DNA of 64,000 bases from Hirundichthys speculiger (lineage: Eukaryota > Chordata > Actinopteri > Beloniformes > Exocoetidae). The position numbers and the translations under genes were made by a program. The notes beneath the pieces are model-generated. The model worked only from the letters and a program-made list of their open reading frames with translations. It was not told the origin of the DNA and did not search any database. Positions 1 to 45,862 of the stretch are shown here, piece after piece (within the stretch, counting starts at the first letter, position 1; every line of letters begins with the position of its first letter). Location of the stretch: assembly GCA_018398805.1 (NCBI GenBank), contig JAGFBZ010002559.1, positions 124,001 through 188,000 of the forward strand, written 5' to 3'.

Positions 1-140
1 CACTGTAGCCGCTGAAACTGAACGCTGATGGCACGGCGTCTGGCTTCATCCGGTTCGTGGTGCAGCAAACAAATTTCCCACGATCATCAAAGCCTTGCTT
101 CTCCTGATCATCAGAAAAACTGAAGTGGTCACTGCAGACT
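1..140 (-). CDS. THAP zinc-finger exon fragment, cut by the window edge
   Basis: Read on the minus strand from about 139 down to 1, one open frame gives the second half of a THAP-type C2CH zinc finger: VCSDHF, then an acidic loop, then MKPDAVPSAF. CxxH followed by the AVPS(A)F box is the family signature. The first half of the finger (C-x4-C and Trp) is not in this piece, so it must come from an upstream exon at higher coordinates; an AG is available at 141-142 or 139-140, but the splice site is not certain. THAP proteins are DNA-binding proteins, and many fish THAP sequences derive from P-element or Kolobok-type transposases, so this may be a cellular gene or a transposon relic. The exon continues beyond base 1. 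The THAP call is fairly sure; gene status is not. Confidence 0.45.
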
Positions 141-287
141 CTTTGTCCCGGTCCCGCAGGTGGATCATGGCATTTCAGAGCAAGGAGGAATGATAACAGA
201 ATGGTTAAGTCCTGTCCTTTTTTCAGGTAATACTTATTTTAGCATCCAGGGGCAACGCTGAACATTCCTCATTGTTTTTTCCTTTAT

Positions 288-440
288 TCTTTGATTCCTC
301 CCATCCATCTATCCACCATCCAGGCCTGTTTAATCCTATACAGGGTCACGGGGATCTGCTGGAGTCTATCCCAGCTCTATTCAGACAAAAGGCAGGGGTC
401 CACCCTGGACAGGTTGCCAGTCCATCGCAGTTTATTCCTC
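288..440. repeat. Teleost retroelement 3'-tail repeat (CCATC / GGGATCTGCTGGA type)
   Basis: CCATCCATCTATCCACC is followed by CAGGGTCACGGGGATCTGCTGGAG and a CCTGGACAGGTTGCCAGTCCATCGCAG-like end. Related copies lie at 30527-30660, 58300-58430, 60300-60460 and 60530-60660 in both orientations. Such sequences are scattered through fish genomes; I class them as LINE/SINE-like tails without naming a family. Confidence 0.6.
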
Positions 441-513
441 CCATCTATGCCAATATTAAACATAATTAGCAAATACCACTGAAACCAACAAAGAACAGAG
501 CTGGTCCACAATT

Positions 514-1017
514 CAATTCAGTTCAATTCAGTTTTATTTGTATAGCGTCTATTATAAGGCAAGTTGTCTCTAGGCGCTTTACAGAGACCCAGAGCATGAC
601 CCCGAGCAAATATAACCTAAAAGTATAATATTAAATCCTTATCAAAGAAAATGGCAAGTAAAAAAAAACTCCCATAGCGGGAGAAAAAAACCTTTAAGCC
701 AGACAGTGTAAGGAAAAACTCCGCTTTAAGAGAAAGAAACCTAAAGCAGGCCTTCCTGCCGGGTAAAAAAAGAAAAAGAGAAGGGAGCTAGGACAGAGAG
801 AGGAGAGCACATACATCCTGGCAATACTATATTAGACAAAAAATGTATAAATGATAATTATCCATTGTCTTTTGAAATAAGAATTCCATGCAGTTATATT
901 CTGACTGATACATTGTGAGTACATGAGATGACTATATAAACAGGTGTAGGCAGCAACACTGAGGTGGTCAGAGGATCAGACTGTTAGTCGGGATGTTAGA
1001 TGATGTCACAAAGACGT
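514..1017. repeat. Teleost interspersed repeat, left part (interrupted)
   Basis: Starts with reiterated TTCAATTCAGT, then TTTTATTTGTATAGCG, a GGCGCTTTACAGAGACCC-like block and AAGGAAAAACTCC. This is the head of a long repeat common in teleosts. It resumes at 1720 after a hAT MITE. I do not know its class for certain. Confidence 0.55.
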
Positions 1018-1025
1018 CTATATAG

Positions 1026-1711
1026 TAGGCTTGGGCGGTATCCAAATTTTGATACCGTCAGACTTCCCTCACATTTTACCGGGGTATACGGTATTCCCGC
1101 GACTATTAAGGCGAACAAACACCACCGGCGGACGCCCCGCGTCAAAACAGCCGTCCCCATTATGTGCGTCGCCGCGGGGCTTTACGCCTGAAAAAAAAAG
1201 CGAGTTTACCTCGAAACAGCAGTTCAGTGCTTCAATATAAAGTTGGCTCAACTACAGTTGTTATTTATTTGTGTATTTCTTGCTTTTCACTGTAGTTTTA
1301 ACTGTTCCTTCTCTGCTCCAGCTCCTATCTTTGCCTGAAACTGCCTTTATAGTGCGCTGTGCTTTATAGTAAAGTGTCTGATGCTGAACGTTTCACTTCC
1401 TATAAATTCTTCAACATAAAAGTCCAACATTATTAGGTTCATTAGAAGCTTTTTATTTTGAAGCAGCAAACTCAGGAAGTGTTGTTTTCATCGTCAATAC
1501 CTTAACAGTACGAGTCAAACCGACATCAGTTGCGAGCGAACATGAATAAACGGTAAAATAAAGCGGAACACACAGCGATACAGGAGAGAAACTAAACTTT
1601 AAACCACAGGAATCATTCATTGCATTTTTTTATGATGGTATTGAAACTGATACCGCTGCTATTTTTAAATACCGGAAGTATACGGTATTACCGTAATGCC
1701 GCCCAAGCCTA
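1026..1711. mobile_element. hAT-type MITE, TAGGCTTGGGCGGTAT family
   Basis: Terminal inverted repeats read TAGGCTTGGGCGG on the left and CCGCCCAAGCCTA on the right; internal GGTATACGGTATT-type sequence is mirrored near both ends. Flanks are CTATATAG and CTATAGAG, an 8-bp target duplication with one mismatch, which is the hAT signature. No transposase frame is evident. Confidence 0.75.
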
Positions 1712-1719
1712 CTATAGAG

Positions 1720-2290
1720 ACAGGTGGAGGTAAACGCTGGGATGGCCAGAGGATGGAACCGCAGGTTAGTATGTAATTCTGGAAACTCTGGCCTGCAAAA
1801 ATATACAGAAAGAAAAAGAATAAAAAATGAGGGCAAAATGACACAAACACTACAGGAATAATTGAGCAGTTACATTTATGAGGTTCTCCAAATTAACTAT
1901 GGATTGAGCTGAAGGAAGAAGAAGAAAGGAGGGAAGAGAAGAGAGGTGGAGACACCACTCAGCAGATCATGTTGGTGTCCCCCTGCAGCGTAGGCCTATA
2001 GCAGCATAGCTACGACGATGCTACGTTTAAGAGGAGCCTACTCTAGTCTTGGCTCCTATAACCTTAGCTATGACTACTGGCCCTTACACACTATTGTTTA
2101 AGCTAAACTATAGACTTTACTAAACAGAAATGTTTTTAATTTAGTTTTAAAGATGGAGATGGTGTCAGCCTCCTAAACCCAAGCTTGGTTCCATAATAAA
2201 GTTGCCTGGTAGCAGAAGGCCCGTCCTCCAAATCTACTTCTAGATATTCTAAGATGGCTGTGACCTTGTGGCAAAAATGTGAAATACAAC
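1720..2290. repeat. Teleost interspersed repeat, right part
   Basis: Continuation of the repeat broken at 1017. It contains the GTGTCCCCCTGCAG and GCCTATAGCAGCATAGCTA blocks and a GGTTCCATAATAAAG stretch typical of this family. Bases 2291-2490 hold nothing I recognise. Confidence 0.5.
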
Positions 2291-2491
2291 ATAATTTTTT
2301 CAGCTTTACACTCACATTATTCAGTGGTTCACTTCACTTTGCTTTGTGATCTGAAAAGTTGTTAATGTAGGGGAAAAACACCAATAACAAAATACAATTA
2401 AGATCACCATAGTGTACTTTACAGTAGACCTAACTTACATAGAATTAATTTTATGGCTAGTTTCTGGCAAACTGTAAACAGTGGTATATAC

Positions 2492-2600
2492 AACAACAAT
2501 AATAATAATAATAATACATTTTATTTAGAGGCGCCTTTCATGACACACAAGGTCACCGTACAAAGATCAATAATAGTTTTTCAAATTTAAACAATGGATT
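2492..2600. repeat. AAT microsatellite plus short LINE/SINE tail
   Basis: An (AAT)n run is followed by ACATTTTATTTAGAGGCGCC and TTTCATGACACACAAGGTCACC, a common teleost retroelement tail. It ends about 240 bp before the first visible psd2 exon. Confidence 0.45.
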
Positions 2601-2843
2601 GATAAACAAAAGGAGATTAGTTTTCAGCTGTTAGCATATGATATCAAGTAGCGCTAGTGCTTCTTGATTGGTTTTTCAGACTGCTTCAATTACCTTTGTG
2701 AGTATTCAGGTTAAAATACTGTATTTCTGTATTTGGAGAGCAAGAGAAACGTGGTCATTGTCCTTTTTATGTGTCAAACTCAAAAAGAATGTGTTTGAAT
2801 CACTCTTAAAGGTTATTTCTAAATTCTTTTCCTATTGTTACAG

Positions 2844-36125
<33,282 letters not shown>

Positions 36126-38259
36126 GGGAGGACGGTGAAGGAGAAGCAGATGCCACGGCAGACAAAGCAACGTGCTCCAAGCCACACTAAAATAATCCTT
36201 CACAACTCCTTACTGGATTTATTAGCATTACGTGTTTTGGGCTCCTCCGTTCCTCAGTAGTAGGATGTCCGTCTCCTTCCCAGACTTCTCTGAACCCCAT
36301 GAAGTCTTTGTCCATTAGCAATAGATGAAGAAGACAAGGAACCTTCCCTTGATACCAAACAAGTAATTCTGCTAAACCTCAGTCATTTCAGCCTTTATTA
36401 TTGCACATTTAAATGATCAAAACTATGATCACTATTTATAGCAACATCATCAGTGTTATTTCAAAATCTCTGAGTGAAGCAGAGGTCTTTATTTGAAATG
36501 TGCTATTTTATTTTTATTTTTTTTGCTATGAACAGAAGTTGAGTAGATTGAAATATGTCAGTGTATGGCCAAAAAAGAAAACATACAGACTAATTTGTTT
36601 TTGTCCTGCTCTGGAGTCATGGAGTGTGTGAGATGAACACAGCAAACATGGTACTACTGTAGCAAAAAAAAAAAAAAAAAAAGGTTCTTACACACTCAGA
36701 GGTGCAGGTTCTGTTTGGACCAACAGTACAGGTCGAGCAGGTGGTGCGTCGATGCAACATTTCTGTTCTGCAAAGAACAAAGAAGGACAAAGTCCCTGTT
36801 TATTATATTTATTTATTTATTTAACTCTTAAAAACTTCTATTCAGCCCAGAAAGGGTTCCCGCTGAGCCCCTTTGCCCATTTTCCAGAGGTTTTCCTTTA
36901 GCGAGTCCGTTACATGCGTCGTGTGGTTTAAACTGTTCTGGAGGATATGTGCCTTACTGAAGGGCACCTCAACGCTGAGTGGTCGTACGTCCACTACCTG
37001 TTACTTTACGCCACGGCTATGATAACAAGGTTTGTTTCTTTTCTTTTTTTTAAGAAAGTGTTTATCTGAAAGAAAGCACTGTGCCGTCTTCTGTCATCCC
37101 CCTTTTATATCCTGACTGAGCTGATAGAGTTGATGTGTAACAACATACGGTTGAGTGTGAGGTTTCTGAATATAGGAATAAAGAGCAGAGGAGGACGGCG
37201 TGGGTGTGCAGCGTACAGTATGAATGAGCCAGTGTGCATGTCTGCGCGTGCACATGTTTAAGTGTGTACTTTTTAAATGGTCCAAGTTAAAAATGTTGAT
37301 GCTGAAGGTGAGCGGAAGCAGAAGATATAGCTGGTTCATCCTTAGCTGGACGGCTGAGAATCTACACGAACATATTTGGGTCATTTTATCGTACGAAGAG
37401 TCGGTTGAGGATGTTTCAATAGCTCCGTCAGCACAGCAGCCATCATGCTTGTGACAAAAACTATATCCTTAATGTGTCTAACCTCTAAGCCCTTCTCTGA
37501 TTTAACTTACTTCACATGGACCTATCATGGGTCTTTTTCTGACCCGTTACAGTATTGGGCTTTTAGTAATAAATGGTGTGTTAGTTCTGCCGCCATCCTT
37601 CCCATTAGATCAGGGTGTTTTTGGGTAAACAGACCCTTTTTTTTATTTTTTACAGAGAGATTGCAGAGTGTAGCAGTTTGGAAAGTCTGGAAACCAGCGT
37701 GCGTACTAGAATAGGGAGAGGAACAGCATCGAAGTAGCCATCAAAACACCCTCCATGTGGGTGTGAAGGAGAAGGAGAGACTTATTTTGTGAGTCAAAAG
37801 GACTGGTTTGATTTTCATAGTGTGAATGTCACTGCCAGCCAAGAACAGGCAAACCGAGGGAATCAATATAACGGGCCCCGTAGTCTCGAGACTTGGGAAG
37901 AGGAGAAGTGGTACCGCTGTAGTGAGCACCTTAGCTGACCCCTCAATCACACACATGCATATTCCTTCTAGATAACTTGCTTATGATACAACTGTAGATT
38001 TCAGCCTCCCGTCTCTTAAACCTGATGCAGCACAGAAACATTAGCAGAGTTGTTAATATTATTATTATATTAACAGTGTAAACAGTTACGCATTTGCTTC
38101 TGGACGATTTCGCTGCTCTGCATAACGTGAATAGCGACTGCTGGGATCTGAGATCCTTTTGGGACTTGGCTGGAAATCTGGAGTCACAGCTGGAATCCTG
38201 GATCCTGTTTCTTGTACAGACCAAAATCCCGAAGAGCTGCGTTTTTGAAGGGCAAATGT

Positions 38260-38291
<32 letters not shown>

Positions 38292-38600
38292 GATGTATTA
38301 TTAGAATAAATACCTGCTTTGTTACAGATTCTTCCCGATATAGTCACTTTGGCTGTTGTGCTCCCCACTGATTCCCAATGTTCTAGGATAGACCTGTGCT
38401 ATAATAGAGGATTGTTTGGGAAAAAGTGTTACATTTTATTTAAAAAAAAAAAAAAAAGGACAACTTTGGCACTTTGATGTCAACATTTGATCTGTATCTT
38501 TTATTTGTTTGTATATCTGAACTTTTTGACACTTATGTAAAGGACATATTTACTGAATAGTCTGTGCTTCATAAAATAAGCTTTAATACAAATGACTGGT
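36126..38600 (+). other. psd2: Probable psd2 3' UTR
   Basis: No coding frame. Candidate polyadenylation signals AATAAA at 37177-37182 (followed by GTGGGTGTG), 37568-37573 (followed by TGGTGTGTTAG) and 38305-38310. A-runs at 36663-36681 and 38440-38458 and a T-run at 38260-38288. Which end is used cannot be told. Confidence 0.45.
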
Positions 38601-39085
38601 TGTAATCTGTTATCAAGACTGAGGAGCACTTATCTAGTTTGACGCTGTCATCTGATAAACATGACTATTACCCTTCAGTGTTTTTAGAGCTTAAAGCACT
38701 TGTTAACTTGACAAAAGCTGTGAGGCTTTAGGTACCTTCATAGAAACACCCAAAGTAACTTATTTTCTAAAAGCAGATGACCGTACGATCCTTTATTTGA
38801 ACAAATACCTGAGTTGTGCTAAATTGAGCCTGTAACTTTAAGAAAGTGATGCTTTATACTGGGGATTAATATAAAAAAAAGAAAAAGACTTTACAACTGC
38901 AGGAACATTTCAAAGGTAAGAAAAGGAAAGGCCTTACAGGTAAGGGCAGAAAACAGAAACTGAGAGCTAACCACAATGCTGATTAATCATAATTTTCAGC
39001 TCATAAAGTTGATTCTGTGTTAGGTGGTTTAAACACATAACAAATGCGATGCAGAAGAAGTAGAGATGGTTTTTTTCCCCCCTTT
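38601..39085 (+). other. Intergenic, nothing recognised
   Basis: AT-rich DNA with no frame or repeat that I recognise. Confidence 0.4.
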
Positions 39086-39119
39086 CATTACAGGGATTTA
39101 GCTCGCTCGAGAAGACGTA

Positions 39120-39142
39120 CGACTACATTACCCACAATGCAA
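39120..39142 (+). promoter_or_regulatory. ZNF143/THAP11-like promoter motif
   Basis: ACTACATTACCCACAATGC differs at two fixed positions from ACTACAnnTCCCAGnATGC. A CCGGAAGT ETS-type site follows at about 39366-39373, which together would suit a promoter for the THAP exon downstream. Confidence 0.3.
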
Positions 39143-39472
39143 CAGAAACTTGGCACAGTTCGATGTCTGACGAGAGCTACAGAAATACAGGTGTGTGTTT
39201 TGCTAGTAGCAGCTGAACGGTCATGTAGATCTTATTCGACATCTTATTTCTAACAAATACGAGGTAAATTTGTTTATTTGGTTGTCAAAAATGTTTAGGC
39301 GCTCTCTCATTTTTGTCTGGTTTTGTTCATTTACAATCTATATAGACCGTTTCGGGCCAGCCCCCCCGGAAGTACCCCGTCCGCCATTGCTGGGTTGTGC
39401 TACAGAGCGATTCTTTCCCCGGCTCGCAGATTAACCAGTGTTTTTCTCTTTCCACAAATATATATTTTTATA

Positions 39473-39677
39473 ATGTCGAGTCGGTCGAGTGGGAATACAT
39501 GTTCCGTCATAAACTGTGCCAACAATGGCGTGAAAATTCAACAATGGAAGAAGAAAGTATGTGAAATACACAAGCCTTTACTGCACGAAGACTGCCTTGT
39601 TTGCAGAACAAGAAGTTAGGAAGACGTGGGTGAAAAATATCAACAGAAAGGACTTTGTTCCAAATGAATACAGCCGG
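39473..39677 (+). pseudogene. THAP-domain first exon with a frameshift
   Basis: ATG at 39473 opens MSSRSSGNTCSVINCANNGV, then a Trp and VCEIHKPLLHEDCL, and stops at about 39617. The C-x4-C and W are the N-terminal half of a THAP zinc finger. The neighbouring frame continues AEQEVRKTWVKNINRKDFVP and NEYSR to a donor CGG|GTGAGT at 39678. In THAP genes this half joins an exon starting VCS(D/E)HF. One surplus base near CTTGTTTGC (about 39600) explains the break. Relative to typical members the HRFP segment between CL and the Trp-containing helix is short or missing. No second exon was found downstream. It may be a broken gene, a transposon-derived copy, or a sequence error. Confidence 0.5.
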
Positions 39678-41095
39678 GTGAGTTTTCGTTAACATTCAGT
39701 CTCGTACTACTCATAGTCTCGCTGAGAGTCCCGGACGATTCTGGCTGAAAGAACAGCAGTATGAGGCTACTGTAGCCCTCGGCACTAGCACAAGCCTATA
39801 AATCAATGAATGAATGAATGAATGAATGAATGATAAAAATAAATTAAATATAACATTAACGCATAGCCTGATTTACCGCTAGCCTTAACGTTACAGTAGC
39901 ATAATCTTTATGGCTTGTTGACGTTAGTTATAGCCAGCGTTGCAGCGTTCCAGTTTTTAGTGTTTGATTATGGGAATAGATCATGCTATTTCCATAACCA
40001 ATCAATAAAAACAGCGATAAACTACCTTCATCTGTAACTGGAGGCCACTGCCTAACATCATCAAGACATGTCTGCATTATCCGTAAATAATGCTCCACGC
40101 TGCTGTGTTTGGGTTAGTTGGTGGAGCACCGCACACTCCAGTTTTGGCGGGGCCACTAGGGGGCGCATGTCCACAATTTTCAAGTCGAAAAGGTGTATAC
40201 GTAATGAGATCCCAAATAATGGAACCTTTTTTGAAACTCAAAACTCGCTCAAAAATTTAGACTAAGCTGTAAATCTGACCGACCCCTTCTGAAAGTGTTA
40301 GTGATTTGATAAATAATGACCCTGTTTCTCCAATATCTTATCTCACTATCGTGCTTATTTAACAAATAAACTTTGAACATGAAATTAATGAGACAGGGAC
40401 CTTTAAGTCTTCATATCATGAGACTGGTGACATCAGTTGAAATTTCAGGCCTGGTTCATTCAGGAGCCACAAAAGCTGTACAGAGTTCTGCATAAACAAC
40501 ACTTTCAGATGTAATAAAAAGAAACAAAAAACAAATTTAAATCAACATGGCTGGAGTTAATACAGGTTTCCTTCAACTACAGCAACTGTAGGTAAGTATA
40601 AAATCTTTGATGATGATGTTTGAAACATTATACACCACCTAGTTAATAGTAGTAAATAAAATTATTTTACTGTATGAAAAAAAAAAGAAAAGATTATTCC
40701 TATTGTTATGAATCAACATACTAAATTTCTGGGTTTACAAATAGAGAATTTAATGTGAGGAGCATCAGTTTAGTTGCTTCTGACCTGTTGCAGAGAGAAA
40801 AGCCTTCATCCAGATGACAATGCTGTTCCTGATTTCTCCGTGGCATCATTTCTCCTCTCGGACTTTGATTTCCCACCGGGAAAATAAGAGCACATGTCTG
40901 GAGCACAGAACAAAATGTGATCCTCGAGGATTCAACATGACAGCCGAGCGGTTAAAACCACAGACCAGCGTGCCCTCAGCAGCTTAATTCTGTTACAGTA
41001 GCATTAGCAGTGTTTCACTGCTCATTTTTGACGTACAGGCCTCGGCCCAGCAGAGAGACCTGGACAGATGTGGCGTCGATACAGTTGTGCAGAAA
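39678..41095 (+). other. Intergenic between psd2 and pura
   Basis: (AATG)n microsatellite at 39803-39832; CTCF-like core at 40153-40166; otherwise no recognised gene or repeat. Confidence 0.4.
40153..40166 (+). promoter_or_regulatory. CTCF-like core motif
   Basis: CCACTAGGGGGCGC fits CCASYAGRKGGC plus the GC that usually follows. It lies in the gap between the converging psd2 and pura transcripts. Confidence 0.4.
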
Positions 41096-41845
41096 CAGAG
41101 AGATGTGGAATGACATTTTATTGAGCGATCAGTCATTTTTCAGACAACAAGGCTCCCCAAACATTAAAACAAACAGCAATGTACAAAAGAGCACACCATC
41201 CTTTTTTTTTGTTTTCTTTTTTTTTTTTTTTGCCATCAACAAAAATTTAATAAGGTAGTGAAGGTACATAACGGAAAGTAATGGAGCGTAACAATGCAAG
41301 TTATGATGATGCTGAGATGAATGAGATGAGCTCGATGTCAAAGCCAAAGTAAGCACCATTGTCATGTAGTCAGGAAAGGCCATATTTCAGTAAGAAATAT
41401 CTCAGAACAGGGAAGGAGAAGTTAAACATGATACAAGAGGGTTGTTATCACAGTTTTAGACATTTTTACCAACTAAAAAAACAAAACAAAACAAAATAAA
41501 AAAAAAGAACAATATCGGTATAGCACTACTTTTTCATGCAATTTACTTTAGTAAACCTGTGACACACAGACAAAATATACTTCATTAAGTACAACTCAAT
41601 ACATCTCTGTCCAGCAATAGTCACAAAGCCTGTAATTTATAATCTTTAAATGTGAGATCCCTATCAAAAATAATATGCAGATTTTTATTTTTCTTAATAT
41701 ATCTAAAGTGCAAGTATCTGTTTTTATTCAATGCTTTAAGTATAAAATACGAAGGAAAAAAACAGCAATATGTTTTTCCTGTTTACATGTTATATTTTTC
41801 TGAAAGGAGGAGCATCATATATAACAAACCATATATGTATATATT

Positions 41846-41876
<31 letters not shown>

Positions 41877-43567
41877 TCATACACACACGCCACAGATAAA
41901 ATATTTTTGAAAGATACAACATATTATCTCATATGGGATGGTAAAGGGATGTAGACCAAACGGTGACATGGGATATGTTCATTGTGCATTGACCCCGCCC
42001 CTTTAAAATCCAGTATCTGTTTCCCAACATCTCCAAAACATTTAAAAGAACGTTTTTATAACTATACACAACAGTAGCCTATACAGTCTGGAAATACGAT
42101 GGACCCTACGGCTTGATGCATGTGCGAACAGAAGACGTGCTGAACGGGCTCTTCTGTCGGCGGCGGCTCGTGATGCGTCGTTGAGTGCTTGGCTTCGACC
42201 AGAGGCTGCGATTGGCTGTGTGATTAACCAGGAACTCTGAGCGGCCAATGAAAAGACTACAACACTGAAACCTGGAACAGAGCACATTTGGTTGTCGGAA
42301 AACACCTTTATGGAAGTTTGATCGGTTTTAGTCAGTACTTGTACAGTTCGGTAAACGTTCGCTGACGGGTCACGTGCACGTGGCCGTTTGGACGCGGTCA
42401 GAACGAGGAGCAAGCGGACGAAACGGCAACAGCTGGAGCCATTGTAGCAATCAGAGTAGCATCCAACATGCAGTCGATGCTGCACTATAAAGATGTTCCT
42501 CCTGTTTCCATCAGTCAATGGTTATGAAGAATGACGGGGTAAACTAAATATAAACGCTTTAAATGCAATTTAGCAAATGAACACTGAAGTTGTGACAGAC
42601 AAAAGTGGGACAACATCGTAATTAAAGATTGCTATGATGGCTCTCCTCGCAGAATTAATCAAAACATCCTTCTCGTCAATGCTAACGTATTCAGTGCCCC
42701 ATTCCTCGGGTACAACCGGACCCGGGCAGAGCCAACAGAACACAGTCGGACCGCCGAGACGTTACGGAAAACAGGGCGTAAAATATCTGCCGACCATTAT
42801 CGGTCCCAGAAACAGCTGAGCGTGCAGCGAGGGCCCGACGAAGTTGAGTACTCATAAAACGAGAAATGTGATTCAATCATTGTTTTCAGCAAAGAAAGAA
42901 AATGACACAGGAACGACCCAAAAAGGACGAGTCAGAATCGCCCCGCACTAAACACACATCCAGCAACAATGCCGATTAAAATCCAGAAAAAAGGCTTTAG
43001 TCTTTGAAAAGAAAGTGTGCGTTTCATATAATGAGGAATTCACAAAGTGAGCTATAAGCAGGTTCAGTCTCTTCTTACGTCTGGATATTGGAGAAAGAGT
43101 AAAAGAGAAAGGAAGCGTTGTGGTTCGAGACTTTTTTGTTGCTTGATTCCAACTCAACCGAGCCAAAGTGAGAACAGCTTGATGAATAAGTTTGTGTATT
43201 ACAGCTGACTCGTGCTCTCGGATGTGCTTTATGGTAGATGTAGTCTTATGTGGCCTACTTGACATGTGGTTACCTCTGCAGGACGGGACAGAGACTTCCT
43301 GTTCTCCCCTAAAAACATCATACAAGCTGAGTCAGAGGGTCCGGTTAGGCTGCTGGTCCGTGAGCCCGCCACCATGCAGCGCCAGGCTTTGTCGGGCCTT
43401 TCACTGCCTTTCTGACAAATCTTGACTTGGTCGTCACTAATTTGACCAATCAAACACAGATCAACCTTTTTAAAGTCGGTAAGTCGATCCAACAGGACCT
43501 CTGATGCACCTGCGGCACAGGTGAACAGGTGTCCCGGTTCAGTCTTGCTACATGGTTTTACAAAAAC

Positions 43568-44409
43568 TAGGGATGGGCATTTGGTCGAGATTTATTTGTC
43601 GATCGTCGGGAGTATTAATGATTAATAATCGATTAATGATTAACATTTTTATATTGAAAACTATCACAATTATTCTCGATATCGGCGTGACGTTTGTTTT
43701 CCCCTTTGGCATGGTTGCTATGGCCTGGTTGCTATGGCCCGCGCATGCCCAGATGTGTTCAGTGGCCCGGATGTTCGTGGTCGACAATAACGTGACATTT
43801 CCTGTTTCTTTTCTTTAAAAAAACAACGATAATAAAACAAGAGATATCGAGGAGACTACGTAACAAGGACAATTTATATCAAGGCACCAGTATTACAGGC
43901 TTTTTGTTTCTTATAAAGATGCGCTTGTTGTGTGCTCGATGTGCACTGCAGCTCCTTCTGGTCCGTGCTAACACCGAGTTGAGGCTAGGCTAGGCTAGGC
44001 TAGGCTAGCCTTTACAAGGCTTGGATGCGCGTTGTTCAAGTGATACATCATTGTCGTTGTCGATTAATTGTATTTGTAATTAACATTGCAGTGATTGCAG
44101 TACACTTGGTCATTTTCTAAACTAAAATGGTTCCACGCCACACTTCACCGCGACCGCTTCATGATTAGGCGATGACCTACAGAAGCTCGCATGTAACAAC
44201 TGAGTCCAGCCAGGGTAGAGTGATGGTGAAATGTTGCCCCCTGGTGGCACAGCGAAATGCATCGTATTGTTTGAGGACGTGAACTGATAACCTACATTCG
44301 GATTGTTTAAAAAAAACAAAAACATTCGGTTCATCGACGAAAATGAATGTCTTCGACCAAACTCTTAATGATCAATCATCGATTAATCGATTAATTATGC
44401 CCATCCCTA
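43568..44409. mobile_element. hAT-type element, TAGGGATGGGCAT...ATGCCCATCCCTA
   Basis: 842 bp with perfect terminal repeats and perfect 8-bp target duplication ACAAAAAC at 43560-43567 and 44410-44417. Internal ATCGATTAAT palindromes near both ends. Holds an (AGGCT)5 run at about 43983-44008 and a CTCF-like core at 44236-44247. Confidence 0.9.
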
Positions 44410-45837
44410 ACAAAAACCTGATTCACGATCGAAGCACGAGCAACTGATTGTTGAGAAAAAGCTCAGCTCAGTCAGATAATCACAGACTGGTTTAAAATTT
44501 AAACATTAGAACAAACTTCTACTTTCTTACTCTTTGACGTTAAAGTAAAGCACATCTGAGAGCCGAGTCCGCCTTTATCACGCAGAACGATCGTGATCCT
44601 CGGTGCACAAACAAAAACCTCCTCGGTTCTTTGGGTTTGCCGTGGCTGGACGCCATCGCTGAGCTCGAGGAAAAGTGCAGTCAAATTCACCTTTCCTGCG
44701 ATCAACAGTCCTGAATGAGAAAGTGTTCAAAATGCTGTTGAGGCCTCCCAAACTCTCAGATAGCAGGAGGCCTCAGCGGGGGGGGGGGGGGGGGGAGTGT
44801 CAGCCGCCCCCGAGATACTATCAACCTTCAGACCGCTGCAGAGCGCTTAGCATGGAGAGGGTCGTTGGGTTTCTGTGTTTGAAGAGGAACGACGAGGGAA
44901 TATTTTATCTAATTTGTTTAAAAAATCCATATTTTTCTGGGTTGATCCAGTTAAGGAAGCAACAAAACACCCAAACTAGCCGACGCACACACAGGAGATA
45001 GACAAGGCAGCCGACTGGTTTAAAGAATTAAAAACAAACTCACTACCAGGTCATCACATTTGAGAAATATAATGCAGATGTATTAAACCTCATCATGCTT
45101 TCAAATATCTACTGATCGCAGAGCCGGTACATTTTTTTTCTTCCTCTTATAATAGTCTGTACATGCGATACAATGTTATCAACGATAACACGTACACGAT
45201 ATTGCACGCTAACATGAAACGTCTCCTGCTGCGAGGAAGAAACCCGACACGTTCGGGACGACATAAAGTGGAGAAGTGAACTCTGAAGAACAAAAAAAAG
45301 AGCATCAGAATAACAGTAATGCAAAAAAAAGTGACGTATTTCGAGCGGCGAGGGCCCCCCACCACCCCCCCCCCCCAGGGACGATCGAGGGGCTGAAGCA
45401 CCATGAAGAAGACAAGACACTGCCAGGGCCCTGCTGCACCAGCAGGCCTCTACATCCAGCTGACTGCATGGGATGGGATGGGCCGGCCCGACTGGCTGGT
45501 GGCCCGGTTCTGTACCAGCATCCATCTACGCTCCGACAAACAGCCTCATGTTTTTATTTTTTTCCTTCCAACATCATGGTGCACATCAACCCGTAAAAAC
45601 CTCCAGTACCAGCACCATCCTGGGACTCGTCCCAGCCAGCCAGGAGCGCTGCTGGGGGGTTCTGAGCTCCTGGGTGCCATAATGCAGTGAGCCCCCCCCC
45701 ACTTCCCCCAGACAAAGTGCTTTTCCACAAACCACCACAAACTGGGCCTCCGAGCTCCCAGCAGCCTTTGCTTTTGATGTTGCCAGGCATGCTCCATGCA
45801 CTGCAGGAGGGGGGGGGGAATCCACAGCCCCCGTGAG

Positions 45838-45862
45838 TATATATATATATATATTTATATAT
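45838..45862 (+). repeat. (AT)n microsatellite
   Basis: Short AT repeat with a TTT interruption. Confidence 0.85.

Noticed and set aside
2668..2843. ATG at 2668 opening the long frame into the first psd2 exon
   Set aside because: It lies before a strong acceptor ending at 2843; the upstream part is AT-rich and unlike any PSD sequence, so it is intron, not a start.
42042..42518. 158-codon minus-strand frame
   Set aside because: No recognisable domain, and probable pura 3' UTR; length is compatible with chance in GC-rich DNA.
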